A DNA stretch of 64,000 nt from Xylophilus rhododendri (GTDB lineage: Bacteria > Pseudomonadota > Gammaproteobacteria > Burkholderiales > Burkholderiaceae_C). Within the stretch, counting starts at the first letter, position 1; the number at the start of each line of letters is the position of its first letter. The stretch lies in contig NZ_CP047650.1 in NCBI RefSeq assembly GCF_009906855.1, positions 5,518,001-5,582,000 of the forward strand, given 5' to 3'. Below are positions 18,004-26,322 of this stretch, in pieces. Under the pieces are notes generated by a model. That model made no database searches and had not been told where the DNA came from. It saw only the letters and a program-made list of their open reading frames with translations. The position numbers and the translations under genes were made by a program.

Positions 18004-18333
18004 TCAGTAAGCGGGCCCCGAAGCCCAGGGCGAGAAGGCCGCGGGCGTCAGGATCATGTTGTGCTGCTCCAGCACCAGGGGCTGGACCTTCGCGGCGTAG
18101 GTGCGCCAGGCGGGGTCGGCGAGCAGGCGGCCGCGGCGCTCGGCGCGGTCGGCCAGGCTCTCGTAGGCCCAGAGGTGGATCACCTGGTTCAAGGTGCCGA
18201 TGTCGGAGGTGAAATAGCCCAGCAGGTGGCCCAGGATCGGCCGCTGGATCGCCAGGCCCTCCTGCTGGTACATGGACACGTAGACGGGCGCCTTGCCGCA
18301 GTGGCAGGTGTAGATGCGTTGCTCGACGATCAA
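18004..18333 (-). CDS. NIPSNAP family protein
   Basis: 109 residues, a single NIPSNAP domain of dimeric alpha-beta barrel fold: EQRIYTCHCGKAPVY at the start, LGYFTSDIGTLNQVIHLWAYESLADRA in the middle with the conserved VxHLW strand, and LLADPAWRTYAAKVQPLV. Such small proteins often sit in catabolic operons without a known role. First gene of the minus-strand operon, 25 bases ahead of the cycloisomerase-like gene, and divergent from the GntR gene. Confidence 0.85.
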   Translation of the reverse strand: MIVEQRIYTCHCGKAPVYVSMYQQEGLAIQRPILGHLLGYFTSDIGTLNQVIHLWAYESLADRAERRGRLLADPAWRTYAAKVQPLVLEQHNMILTPAAFSPWASGPAY

Positions 18334-18360
18334 TCTTGTCTCCTGTCTTAATTGCTATAG

Positions 18361-18372
18361 TCCTATATAGGA
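18361..18372. promoter_or_regulatory. Perfect 12-base palindrome, candidate GntR operator
   Basis: TCCTATATAGGA is a perfect palindrome in the 112-base gap between the NIPSNAP operon start (18333) and the GntR regulator start (18446). Size, symmetry and AT-rich centre suit a GntR-family dimer. It overlaps the likely minus-strand promoter region. Confidence 0.55.
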
Positions 18373-18445
18373 ATTATCGCGTCGGGGCATGGTAGAAATG
18401 GCCTGCCGCGGTGTCAACCGGGGAAAGCCTCTCTACGCGTAATCC

Positions 18446-19226
18446 ATGACCCTGACGACCACCTCCACCACCACGCCCGGCGGCAACTGGCTCGCGCCGC
18501 TGCTGCTGCGCGCCGACGCCGGCCTGCCCAAGTACCTGCAGCTCAAGCAGGCCCTGGCCCGCGCCATCGAATCGGGTTCCCCCGCCGGCGGCGAAAAGGT
18601 GCCGACCGAGGAGATGCTGGTCGGCATGAGCGGCTTCAGCCTGGGCACGGTGCAGCGGGCGCTGAACCTGCTGGTGGCCGACGGCCTGCTGCTGCGGCGC
18701 CAGGGCGCGGGCACTTATGTGAACGGCGACGAGTCGCGCATGCAGGCGCCTTTCCAGCACTGCCGCTTCCTGGACGAGGGCAGCGGGGAGACGCTGCCGA
18801 TCTACTCGCATGCCAGGGGCGCACGCTGGTCTCGGGCACCGGCCCTGGAGCGCCCACCTGGGCGAGGGCGAGCAGCTGTGCATAGAGCGCATCTTCTCGA
18901 TCGGCAACGAGTTCGATGTCTACACCCTGGCCTGGCTGCCGGCGGGCGCCTTTCCCCGGCTGGAGGCTATGTCGCTGAAGGACCTGAGCGGCGTCAACCT
19001 CAAGGACCTGCTGGCGCGCGAATACCACCGGCCGGCCACCCGCTTCGCCGAGAAGCTGGGCATAGGCGCCTTGCCGCCGGCCGCCTGCAAGGCGCTGAAG
19101 CTCACAGCGAAGACGGGTGGGGCGACGCTGGAGATCGCTGCGTCGGACCGGCGCGGGGAGGCGGTCTATTTCCAGGCGCTGTACATACCGCCGAATCAGC
19201 GCAAGCTTTTATTGGGCAGCTATTGA
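18446..19226 (+). pseudogene. GntR/UTRA family regulator with two frameshifts
   Basis: Residues 1-95 give a clear GntR winged helix (LPKYLQLKQALARAIESG, KVPTEEMLVGMSGFSLGTVQRAL, GLLLRRQGAGTYV). The UTRA effector domain starts in the same frame, is lost near 18815, and resumes in another frame at about 18855 as WSAHLGEGEQLCIERIFS, running to a proper end (QALYIPPNQRKLLLGSY) at 19226. Between them the third frame reads RTLVSGTG, so two single-base losses about 35-40 bases apart, each beside a C or G run, restore one protein. Likely local repressor of the sugar-acid operon. Confidence 0.78.
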
Positions 19227-19506
19227 GTGGGCTGACTGCATGCCGACGGCTGAAGAGGTGGCTACGAGGTTGCAGGACGACGACTGAGACGGGTCGGCTG
19301 GGGGAGGCGGTACGAGGGCCAGCTTCATTACCTCCAGTAGCCGGCGTGCATTCGCTTTTTTGGCGGCTCGGATGGGAGGGCTCACGCCCTGCCGGTCTCA
19401 TCGTAAAGGTCCTCCGGCACGCCAACCTGTTCGAGCCGCCGCCACTTCATCGCGGGATGAATGGACGGCGGTTTCCCCAAGGGAAGCCATCGATCAGGAG
19501 GCCAGC
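19227..19506. other. 280-base gap, no gene or motif recognised
   Basis: Between the GntR gene and the small unknown gene I find no convincing coding sequence, hairpin or repeat. Only the Shine-Dalgarno AGGAGG of the next gene (19496-19502) is clear. Confidence 0.5.
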
Positions 19507-19791
19507 ATGAAGACAAAGAAAGCATCCCAGCCGCAGTTCGTTCGCGACGGGTCGCCATCCACCGAATCCACCCGCGCCCTGCTCAGGGAAGTGGGCGCCA
19601 TCGCCAGCAGCGCGATCTGCCTGACCCTGCCCGGTTCAGGCGAGGCAGGCGACGAGACCGGCGCCGACCGCATGCTGCTGCTGCGCCAGGCCCTGGAGCG
19701 TGTCGGCTGGGTCACCGACGTGGCCCTGCGCCAGCTGGGCGAGCCCGGCGCTTTCGCCAGCGCCGAGGACTGGATGCTGGCGCACGTCTAG
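19507..19791 (+). CDS. Small protein of unknown function
   Basis: 94 residues from ATG 19507, chosen because a perfect AGGAGG lies five bases upstream. The first 20 residues are basic and polar (MKTKKASQPQFVRDGSPSTE); the rest looks helical with alternating hydrophobics (RMLLLRQALERVGWVTDVALRQLG). It ends EDWMLAHV. No signal peptide, metal site or known motif; the composition recalls short DUF3077-type helical proteins, but I cannot confirm this. It stands alone, converging on the hydrolase gene. Confidence 0.65.
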   Translation: MKTKKASQPQFVRDGSPSTESTRALLREVGAIASSAICLTLPGSGEAGDETGADRMLLLRQALERVGWVTDVALRQLGEPGAFASAEDWMLAHV

Positions 19792-19804
19792 TCCCGTCGA
19801 GACC

Positions 19805-21955
19805 TCAGGGCAGCACCGGATTGGCCTGCGCGCGCGCGATCCGCCGGTCCGCATCCCGCTGCAGCAGGAAACGCTGGCCGACCAGGCTGTTGGCCGCGGT
19901 GGTCACCGCCGTCACATAACCGGCCTGCGTGCCGTACAGCGATTCGATCGAGGGCCGGGTGTCGCCCGCCGCGATGCGCGCTGCCTCGGTCTTGTGGAAG
20001 GGCAGGTAGCTGCCGCTCAGGTTGACCAGGTCGATGATTCCGGGCGTGGCCACGTAGTTGTATTCCAGGCTGGTGCCGAGCGGCGCCTGCACGTCCACGT
20101 TGCGGATGCCGGCACGGGTCAGGCCGGTGGAGGGATCGACCTGCGGTACCAGGATGGCGTAGTCGCGGGCCAGGTAGGCCGGCGGCACGATGCTGGGGAT
20201 GCCGGACTCGTCCTGCGGCCGGTAGTTGGGGCCGTAGTCCAGCAGCGGGAAGCCGTTGTAGCGCGCCAGGTAGTTGAAGGCCGGGATGGCGGTGCCGCCG
20301 GTCGCCGGCCAGCTCACGCCGGTGATGGTGGGATAGACCAGCGCGCTCGGCCGCACCAGGGTGCCGTCGGCCACCTTGGGCACCTGGCTGGCGGGCGGCG
20401 CGGTGTTGCGCACCACCCAGTCCTCCAGGTCGAAGAAGAGGGCGCGGAAGGTGTCGGCGAAGTCGGTCATCGAGCCGATCGGGTAGACGGCCGAGCTGGG
20501 CGCGAAGCTGATGCCGGTGGCCAGGCCGCCGGTGCCGCCGCCGTGCTGGGTGCTGGCGTAGTAGTAGATGCGGGCGTTGTCCGGCTGGCTGAGGTCGGCG
20601 AAGCCGTTTGCATCGGTCAGCACCGGCGAGCCCTGCAGCTGCCAGAACTCGGTGCCCGACATGCCCAGGAAGAACTTGGGGCAGGTGGCGGTGGCGCTGC
20701 AGCGGCGCATCACGCCGCCGGTGCGGCCGGAGACCGAATCCACATAGTCGGCTGCAAGGCCGCGCGGCGCGGTCTGGCCGAAGGCGCGGTGGTCGGTGCG
20801 CAGGCCGCCGCCGCCGCCGGGCACGGCGAAGCGGGTGTTGATGTTGGTCTGGCGCGCGGCCACGTGGGCATAGATGCCGTCGAAGACCTTGCCGCCGTCG
20901 AGCCGCTGGTTGAAGCCCAGGTGCAGGAAGGTCTTCATCGCATTGCCGGACTGCGAGGTGCCCTGGCCGATGGTGGCGGTGATGCGGCCGGCCAGCGGGT
21001 TGGCGGTGCCGGCGGCGTCGGCCGTGTTGCCGCGGAAGAAGCTGATCGTCTCGCGCAGCGCGGCCAGGCCCACGCCCATCACCTTCGGGTCCTTGGCGAC
21101 GTATTGCAGCTCGTAGAGGATGTTGGGCTGGAAGCCGCCGCGCAGGCAGACGCTGGCGCCGTTGGCCGTGCCGGGGAAGGGGTTGGCGGCGGCGTCGCAG
21201 GTGGCGAACTTCCAGTCGGCCGGGGAGATGGCGATCTTGGGATCGGTCTCGTTGACGCGGCGGGTCAGCAGGTAGCCGGGCTGGGTGTTGTCGAGGCTGG
21301 CCGGGGCGTAGGGGATCATGGTGCCGTTGAACACGCTGCCGGGCAGGGTCAGCGCGGGCGAGGCGACCGAGGCCAGCAGTTCGGTCGCGTAGGGGCCGGT
21401 GATGGAGCTGCCGTCGGGGTTCTTCGCCACCGGCACGGTGGCGGTCAGGCGCTGGGCCGAGCTCTTGGGCACGTCGCCCTGCCAGGCCGAGAACAGCCAG
21501 ACATAGCCGCGCTCGAGGTACTCGGAATCGCTGGGGTTGGCGGTGAGGTTGGGCGCGGTGAGGATGTTGCCGCGGTTGGGCGCGTCGTAGCGCAGCACGC
21601 CGTTGGCCTTGCTCATGTCCTTGGGCTTGAGCATGACGAAGTCGGCGCTGTACTCCACCATGCCGCGGCTGTTGACGGGGGCCAGTTCCAGGTCCTGGAT
21701 CACGGCGTTGTGGCTGTCCTTGGGGTCGAGTTCGCCGCTGATGGTGCCGGTGAGCTGCTCGTAGGCGCCCACGCTGCCGAAGCTGCCGGGATAGTCCGCC
21801 GTGGCGCTGATGGTCATGCGCAGCTGGGGCGTGGCGGCGACCACGACGGGCGGCGTGGTGGCGCCGCCGACGACGGTGCTGTTGCCGTCGCCGCCGCAGC
21901 CGGCGACGAGTACGGCCAGGCCGATCGCCGCGAGGGCGATGGATTTCGGATGCAT
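19805..21955 (-). CDS. Alpha/beta hydrolase-domain lipoprotein (Abhydrolase_10 type)
   Basis: 716 residues from ATG 21955, preferred because an AGGAG precedes it and a lipoprotein signal follows at once (MHPKSIALAAIGLAVLVAG, lipobox VAGC). The mature part begins GGDGNSTVV. The predicted nucleophile is in GQGTSQSGNAMKTFLHLGF, matching the xSQSG elbow of the large alpha/beta-hydrolase-domain family found in Burkholderiales. GGGGGLRTDHRAFGQ and YASTQHGGG may supply other active-site residues. Probably anchored to the outer or inner membrane facing the periplasm. Substrate unknown. Confidence 0.8.
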   Translation of the reverse strand: MHPKSIALAAIGLAVLVAGCGGDGNSTVVGGATTPPVVVAATPQLRMTISATADYPGSFGSVGAYEQLTGTISGELDPKDSHNAVIQDLELAPVNSRGMVEYSADFVMLKPKDMSKANGVLRYDAPNRGNILTAPNLTANPSDSEYLERGYVWLFSAWQGDVPKSSAQRLTATVPVAKNPDGSSITGPYATELLASVASPALTLPGSVFNGTMIPYAPASLDNTQPGYLLTRRVNETDPKIAISPADWKFATCDAAANPFPGTANGASVCLRGGFQPNILYELQYVAKDPKVMGVGLAALRETISFFRGNTADAAGTANPLAGRITATIGQGTSQSGNAMKTFLHLGFNQRLDGGKVFDGIYAHVAARQTNINTRFAVPGGGGGLRTDHRAFGQTAPRGLAADYVDSVSGRTGGVMRRCSATATCPKFFLGMSGTEFWQLQGSPVLTDANGFADLSQPDNARIYYYASTQHGGGTGGLATGISFAPSSAVYPIGSMTDFADTFRALFFDLEDWVVRNTAPPASQVPKVADGTLVRPSALVYPTITGVSWPATGGTAIPAFNYLARYNGFPLLDYGPNYRPQDESGIPSIVPPAYLARDYAILVPQVDPSTGLTRAGIRNVDVQAPLGTSLEYNYVATPGIIDLVNLSGSYLPFHKTEAARIAAGDTRPSIESLYGTQAGYVTAVTTAANSLVGQRFLLQRDADRRIARAQANPVLP

Positions 21956-22165
21956 GTGGTGTCTCCTGTCTTGTGGAAGGGAATTCCGCTCCCTGCGCAC
22001 CTCTGCTTCGGCATGGCCGTGGGTGCTTCTTGGTCACAATCTAGGAGGTGTTTGGCGATTCGTGAAATCGAAAATGCGGATCGATTCATCGAGTGTCTGG
22101 ATGAATCGGGGCGCTGTCGCCGACAGCGTCCGGGCTTGAAAAAAAGACGCTTCGGGTATGTCCTG

Positions 22166-23689
22166 CTATGTGGCGGGCCCGAGGTGCCGCAGCAGGTAGG
22201 CCTCCAGCGCATCCACGCTGGCATCGGTGTCGGCGCAGCCCACATAGGTGTCCGGCCGGATGAGATAGGCCGCGTCCTGCTCCAGGCCGGCGGCCTGCTG
22301 CGCCGGGCCGAAATCGAAGCGGTGCAGGGGGATGTTCCGCCAGTGGCACCAGTCGGCCAGGTCTTGATGGGGCTGGCCGTAGACGTGGACCTGCCAGCCG
22401 ATGTTGGACAGCGGTCCGTAGTTGTCGGCCCCGGCCACCCAGGGCAGGCGGTCGCCGCCGCGCACCTCGCCGGCCCGGCCTTCTGCCAGCGGGCCCTCGT
22501 GGTAGCTGAGCATGGTCTGGGAGACCAGCCGGAAGGCGTATTCCCGCACTGCCTCGATGCCGTAGGCCAGCGGCGCGACCAGGGGCGCGATGCGGGTGCG
22601 CATGAAGTCGGCGAAGCTGCCGTCGGCGGTGACGAAGCCGAAGACCCGGTCGGTGGTCTCGACGAGTTTCAGGGCGAAGGCGCGGCGTTCGGCCTGGTAG
22701 CTGTCGAGCAGGCTGTCGGGCGCGGCCCGCTGGAGCACGGCGGCGAGTTTCCAGGCGAGGTTGATCGCATCGCCGATGCCGGTGTTCATGCCCTGGCCGC
22801 CGGCCGGGCTGTGGATGTGGGCGGCGTCGCCGACCAGGAAGGCGCGGCCGCGGCGGTAGTGGTCGGTGACGCGGTGGTGCACGTGGTAGGTGGAGAACCA
22901 GCGTACCTGCTCGACCCGCAGGCCGATGCTGGCGATGGCCTCATGGCCGACGTCGTCGAAGGTGAGCGAGTCGGGGTGCTCGGCGTCCTGCGTTTCATGG
23001 CCCTCTGCTACGCCGATCAGCCGACCGCTGCCGTGTTCGTCGTAGGGCAGCCAGGCGACGAAGTCGGCATGGTCCAGCGCCACATGGGCTTCGCCGCGGG
23101 CCGCTTCGCCGCTGGCCTGCACGTCGGCCACGTAGAAGAACTTGCTGTAGCTGCCGCCGGGAAAGCCTGCGCCGATCTGGTGGCGCACGATGGAGCGGGC
23201 GCCGTCGCAGCCGGCGATGTAGGCGGCTTCGCAGTCTTCCTCGCGGCCGTCGGGGCGGCACAGGCGGGCGACGATGCCGGTCGCGTGCTCCTCGAAGCCC
23301 AGGCATTCGGTCTGCCGCTCGACCACCACGCCCAGGGCCTTCAGGCGCTTGACCAGCCTTTGTTCATGCCGGTCCTGCGGATAGAGCAGCAGGAAGGGGT
23401 AGGGCGTGAGCTGCTTGCCGACCGTATCCATGGGCAGGCGGGCACGCTGCCGGCCGCCGATCCAGAAGTTGACCGCCGGCGCCGGATGGCCGGCGGCCAC
23501 CACGTCGTCGGCCAGTTCGAGCTGCCGGTAGAGCTCCAGCGTGCGCGCCTGCACGGCCATGGCGCGCGAGCTGGTGCCGGGGCCGTCGCTCTTGTCGACG
23601 ATACGCACCTTGACGCCCTGGCGGGTGAGCCACAGGGCCAGCACCAGGCCGCTGGGGCCGGCGCCTACGATGAGGACGGTGTCTTGCAT
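22166..23689 (-). CDS. FAD-dependent aromatic monooxygenase (UbiH/PheA type)
   Basis: 507 residues from ATG 23689. Flavoprotein hydroxylase landmarks: VLIVGAGPSGLVLAL (dinucleotide binding), the middle YIAGCDGARSIVRHQIG (DG motif), and FLVGDAAHIHSPAGGQGMNTGI (GD motif) with the usual DAINLAWKLA. The C-terminal thioredoxin-like tail ends in WQVHVYGQPHQDLADWC and RPDTYVGCA. It hydroxylates an aromatic ring using NAD(P)H and O2. Its start overlaps the stop of the upstream regulator gene by 25 bases, so expression is coupled. Confidence 0.88.
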   Translation of the reverse strand: MQDTVLIVGAGPSGLVLALWLTRQGVKVRIVDKSDGPGTSSRAMAVQARTLELYRQLELADDVVAAGHPAPAVNFWIGGRQRARLPMDTVGKQLTPYPFLLLYPQDRHEQRLVKRLKALGVVVERQTECLGFEEHATGIVARLCRPDGREEDCEAAYIAGCDGARSIVRHQIGAGFPGGSYSKFFYVADVQASGEAARGEAHVALDHADFVAWLPYDEHGSGRLIGVAEGHETQDAEHPDSLTFDDVGHEAIASIGLRVEQVRWFSTYHVHHRVTDHYRRGRAFLVGDAAHIHSPAGGQGMNTGIGDAINLAWKLAAVLQRAAPDSLLDSYQAERRAFALKLVETTDRVFGFVTADGSFADFMRTRIAPLVAPLAYGIEAVREYAFRLVSQTMLSYHEGPLAEGRAGEVRGGDRLPWVAGADNYGPLSNIGWQVHVYGQPHQDLADWCHWRNIPLHRFDFGPAQQAAGLEQDAAYLIRPDTYVGCADTDASVDALEAYLLRHLGPAT

Positions 23690-24516
23690 GCCTGCTCCCT
23701 TCGGGTGGCGATCAGCGCCATGATGCGCTGTGTGTCTGCAGCTGTCGTGGGGTTGTAGACCAGCATCGAGAGATCGGGCCGGCCGTCCACCGCGAAGCTG
23801 GAGAACTCCAGCGCGATCTCGCCCAGCACCGCATGGCGCAGGCGCTTCACGCCCTCTCCGACGTGGCGCACGTCGTGCTCGCTCCACATGGCGGCGAAGT
23901 CCGGGCTGGCGCGGCAGAGTTCGTCGACCAGGGGCTGCACCGTGGCCGCCGCGCCGACGCGGGTGGCCTCGGCGCGGAACACGCCGACGACATAACGCGC
24001 GATGCTTTCCCAGTCGAACTGCGCGGCGCGCGAATGCGGGCTCAGAAACATCAGCCGCAGCACGTTGCGCTGCGGCGGCGGCAGGTTGCCGTAGTCGGTC
24101 AGCACGGCGGCGGCGGCCGCGTTCCAGGCAATGACGTCCCAGGTCACGTTGCGGACCAGCGCGGGACTGTGCGGCATCGCGTCCAGCACGCCCTGCAGCC
24201 GGGGCGTGAAGGTTTCGCTGTCGCGCAGGCGCACTTCCGGCGGCCGGCCCAGGCCGAGCAGGAAGACATGTTCGCGTTCGACTTCGGTGAGCAGCAGTGC
24301 GCGGGCGATGCGGTCCAGCACCTCGGCGGAGGGCGCCCCGCCACGGCCCTGTTCCAGCCAGGTGTACCAGGTGGCGCTGATGTTGGCGCGCTGCGCCACC
24401 TCCTCCCGGCGCAGGCCGGGTGTGCGGCGGCGCAGGCCGGTGAAGCCGAGGGCGGCCGGGTCGAGCCGGCTGCGCCGGTCCTTGAGATACGAGGCGAGGG
24501 AAGGGCTGTCGGCCAA
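23665..24516 (-). CDS. Helix-turn-helix regulator with MmyB-like ligand-binding domain
   Basis: 283 residues. An XRE-type HTH (about 35-75: PGLRREEVAQRANISATWYTWLEQG) is followed by the MmyB-like domain, with characteristic VLDAMPHSPALVRNVTWDVIAWNAAA and LRLMFLSPHSRAAQFDWE. These regulators often control a neighbouring oxidoreductase. Here one target could be the overlapping monooxygenase and the other the divergent NAD(P)-binding gene at 24622; a direct repeat lies between them. Confidence 0.87.
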   Translation of the reverse strand: MADSPSLASYLKDRRSRLDPAALGFTGLRRRTPGLRREEVAQRANISATWYTWLEQGRGGAPSAEVLDRIARALLLTEVEREHVFLLGLGRPPEVRLRDSETFTPRLQGVLDAMPHSPALVRNVTWDVIAWNAAAAAVLTDYGNLPPPQRNVLRLMFLSPHSRAAQFDWESIARYVVGVFRAEATRVGAAATVQPLVDELCRASPDFAAMWSEHDVRHVGEGVKRLRHAVLGEIALEFSSFAVDGRPDLSMLVYNPTTAADTQRIMALIATRREQACKTPSSS

Positions 24517-24542
24517 GGCGGAGAGATCCTGTTAGCGGCTAT

Positions 24543-24572
24543 ACCGGGATAAGGTCACTACTTTAACGGGAT
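24543..24572. promoter_or_regulatory. Direct repeat A(C/A)CGGGAT, period 22, candidate operator
   Basis: ACCGGGAT at 24543-24550 and AACGGGAT at 24565-24572 match at seven of eight bases and start 22 bases apart, about two helix turns. They lie between the MmyB-type regulator (start 24516) and the divergent NAD(P)-binding gene (24622), where such regulators normally bind. Confidence 0.4.
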
Positions 24573-24621
24573 CGATCCTGCGCCCAGACTGGCCCTCGTT
24601 CCAGGATTTCAGGAGTTCTCG

Positions 24622-25515
24622 ATGAAGGTATTCGTGACGGGTGCGACCGGCTGGGTCGGTTCCAAGGTGGTTCAGGAGTTGCTGCAGGCCGGCCATGCGG
24701 TGACCGGACTGGCCCGCTCGCCGGACAAGGCGGTGGTGCTGGCGCAGACGGGCGCCGAGGTGCTGCACGGCACGCTGGACGACCTGGCGCTGCTGGCCAG
24801 CGCCGCGGACGCGGCCGACGCCGTGATCCACACCGCGTTCAACCATGATTTCTCGAAATTCGCCGCCAATGCCGAGCAGGACCGGCGCGCGATCGAGGCG
24901 ATGGGCCAGGCGCTGGCGGGCTCCGGCCGGCTGCTGCTGGTGACCTCCGGCGTGGCCTTGCTGGCGCCGGGCCGTGTCGCGACCGAAGCCGATCTGCCGC
25001 CTTCGGATCCCGGCTTTCCCCGGCGGTCGGAGGCGATGGCGCGCTCCCTCGCCGCGGGCGAGGGCGTCAAGGCGCCGGTGCGGACATCGACGATCCGCCT
25101 GGCGCCTTCGGTGCACGGTGTGGGCGACCACGGCTTCGTGCCGATCCTGATCCGGCTGGCGCGCGAGAAGGGCGTCTCCGCCTATCTGGGCGACGGCCTC
25201 AACCGCTGGCCGGGCGTTCACCGGCTCGATGCCGCGCGGCTCTACCGGCTGGCGCTGGAGCAGGGCGCGCCCGATGCCGCCTATCACGCCGTTGCCGACG
25301 AGGGCGTCGCCTTCCGCGACATCGCCGAAGTCATAGGCCGGCGACTGGGCCTGCCGGTGCAAGCGCGCGCTGCGGAACACTTCGGCTGGTTCGCCGGCTT
25401 CGCGGGTGCCGACATGGCGGCGTCGAGTGCCCATACCCGGCAGGCGCTGGGTTGGGCGCCCACCGGGCCCGGGCTCTTGGCCGACCTCGACCAGGCGGCT
25501 TACTTCGCGCCTTAA
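24622..25515 (+). CDS. NAD(P)-binding extended SDR/epimerase-like protein
   Basis: 297 residues. The N-terminal Rossmann motif VTGATGWVGSKVVQEL and AVIHTAFNHDFSKF identify an extended short-chain dehydrogenase of the NAD-dependent epimerase/dehydratase type. The usual YxxxK is not obvious at the expected place (a Ser-rich RRSEAMARSLA helix is there), so classic dehydrogenase chemistry is doubtful. It is divergent from the MmyB-type regulator, a pairing frequently seen in which the SDR is the regulated gene. Confidence 0.83.
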   Translation: MKVFVTGATGWVGSKVVQELLQAGHAVTGLARSPDKAVVLAQTGAEVLHGTLDDLALLASAADAADAVIHTAFNHDFSKFAANAEQDRRAIEAMGQALAGSGRLLLVTSGVALLAPGRVATEADLPPSDPGFPRRSEAMARSLAAGEGVKAPVRTSTIRLAPSVHGVGDHGFVPILIRLAREKGVSAYLGDGLNRWPGVHRLDAARLYRLALEQGAPDAAYHAVADEGVAFRDIAEVIGRRLGLPVQARAAEHFGWFAGFAGADMAASSAHTRQALGWAPTGPGLLADLDQAAYFAP

Positions 25516-25706
25516 CCGGCGCGGGCTTCGAAGGTGGCGAGCGCTCATGCCGCCATCGCGCACAGCCCGGGTCATGCGCCTTTGAAATGCCGGCATCTCG
25601 TACAACGCGATGGGGCTGGCAAGACTATTTGCAGGAAAGGTGCGAGGCAGAAAACTGGCAGTCCGATCCACATCCGGGTTTCGAAAGAAATCCTTCAGGA
25701 GTTGCC

Positions 25707-26276
25707 ATGCGTTTTCATCCATGTGTCCTGTTCGGCGGCTTGCTGGCCCTGTGCGCCGCCACGGCGGCCGAGGCCAGCCAGACCTACAGCTTCAGCGGCG
25801 AGACGACCGCATCGAGCCCGATCTTCGCGATTCCCAAGCCGGGAAGCCCGCCGACCGAACTGTTCCTGCCCGGCGATGAACCCTATTCGGCATTCGTCTT
25901 CTCCGTCTCCACCAGCGGCAGCTACAGCTTCGCCTCCACCTCGACCGGCTATGACAACTACACGGTTCTGTACGCGGGCAGCTTCGTGCCATCGTCGCCG
26001 CTGACCAATGTGCTGATCGCCAACGACGATCTGGGCTCCGCCGAGGTTTCCGGCTTCGACTATTCCCTGGCGGCGGGCACCCGCTATGTGTGGGTCAACA
26101 CCGCCTTCCTGCCCATGGAGTTCGGGCCCTTCAGTGCCACCATCACCGGGCCGGGACAGGTGCAGGCCCTCAGCCCGGTCCCCGAGCCGGATGGTCTCGC
26201 CATGCTGCTGGCAGGCACCGGCGTGGTCGGTCTGATGGCCCGCCGCTTGAGGGGCCGCCGGAATGTAAGCGGATGA
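25707..26276 (+). CDS. PEP-CTERM sorting domain protein
   Basis: 189 residues from ATG 25707 (CAGGAG upstream). A signal peptide (MRFHPCVLFGGLLALCAATA, cleavage near AEASQ) precedes a Ser/Thr/Gly-rich secreted domain resembling a beta-sandwich (TSGSYSFASTSTGYDNYTVLY). The C-terminus is a textbook PEP-CTERM tail: VPEP, a hydrophobic helix and RRLRGRR. Exosortase would process it and pass it to the cell surface or exopolysaccharide; no exosortase gene is in the window. A second PEP-CTERM gene follows. Confidence 0.85.
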   Translation: MRFHPCVLFGGLLALCAATAAEASQTYSFSGETTASSPIFAIPKPGSPPTELFLPGDEPYSAFVFSVSTSGSYSFASTSTGYDNYTVLYAGSFVPSSPLTNVLIANDDLGSAEVSGFDYSLAAGTRYVWVNTAFLPMEFGPFSATITGPGQVQALSPVPEPDGLAMLLAGTGVVGLMARRLRGRRNVSG

Positions 26277-26281
26277 TATTA

Positions 26282-26304
26282 TTTGTTTACATTTTGCGAA
26301 CAAA
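26282..26304. promoter_or_regulatory. AT-rich inverted repeat before second PEP-CTERM gene
   Basis: TTTGTT at 26282-26287 and AACAAA at 26299-26304 form a perfect inverted repeat around 11 bases in the short gap between the two PEP-CTERM genes. The stretch is markedly AT-rich against its surroundings, so the second gene probably has its own promoter and perhaps an operator here. Confidence 0.4.
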
Positions 26305-26322
26305 ACAGGCGAGGACTCAGCG

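Noticed and set aside
19700..23758. A plus-strand reading frame open for about 4 kb opposite the lipoprotein and monooxygenase genes
   Set aside because: Its translation is Gly/Val/Ala/His-rich without domains, while the opposite strand encodes two proteins with signal, flavin and nucleophile motifs. Long antisense frames are expected at this GC content.
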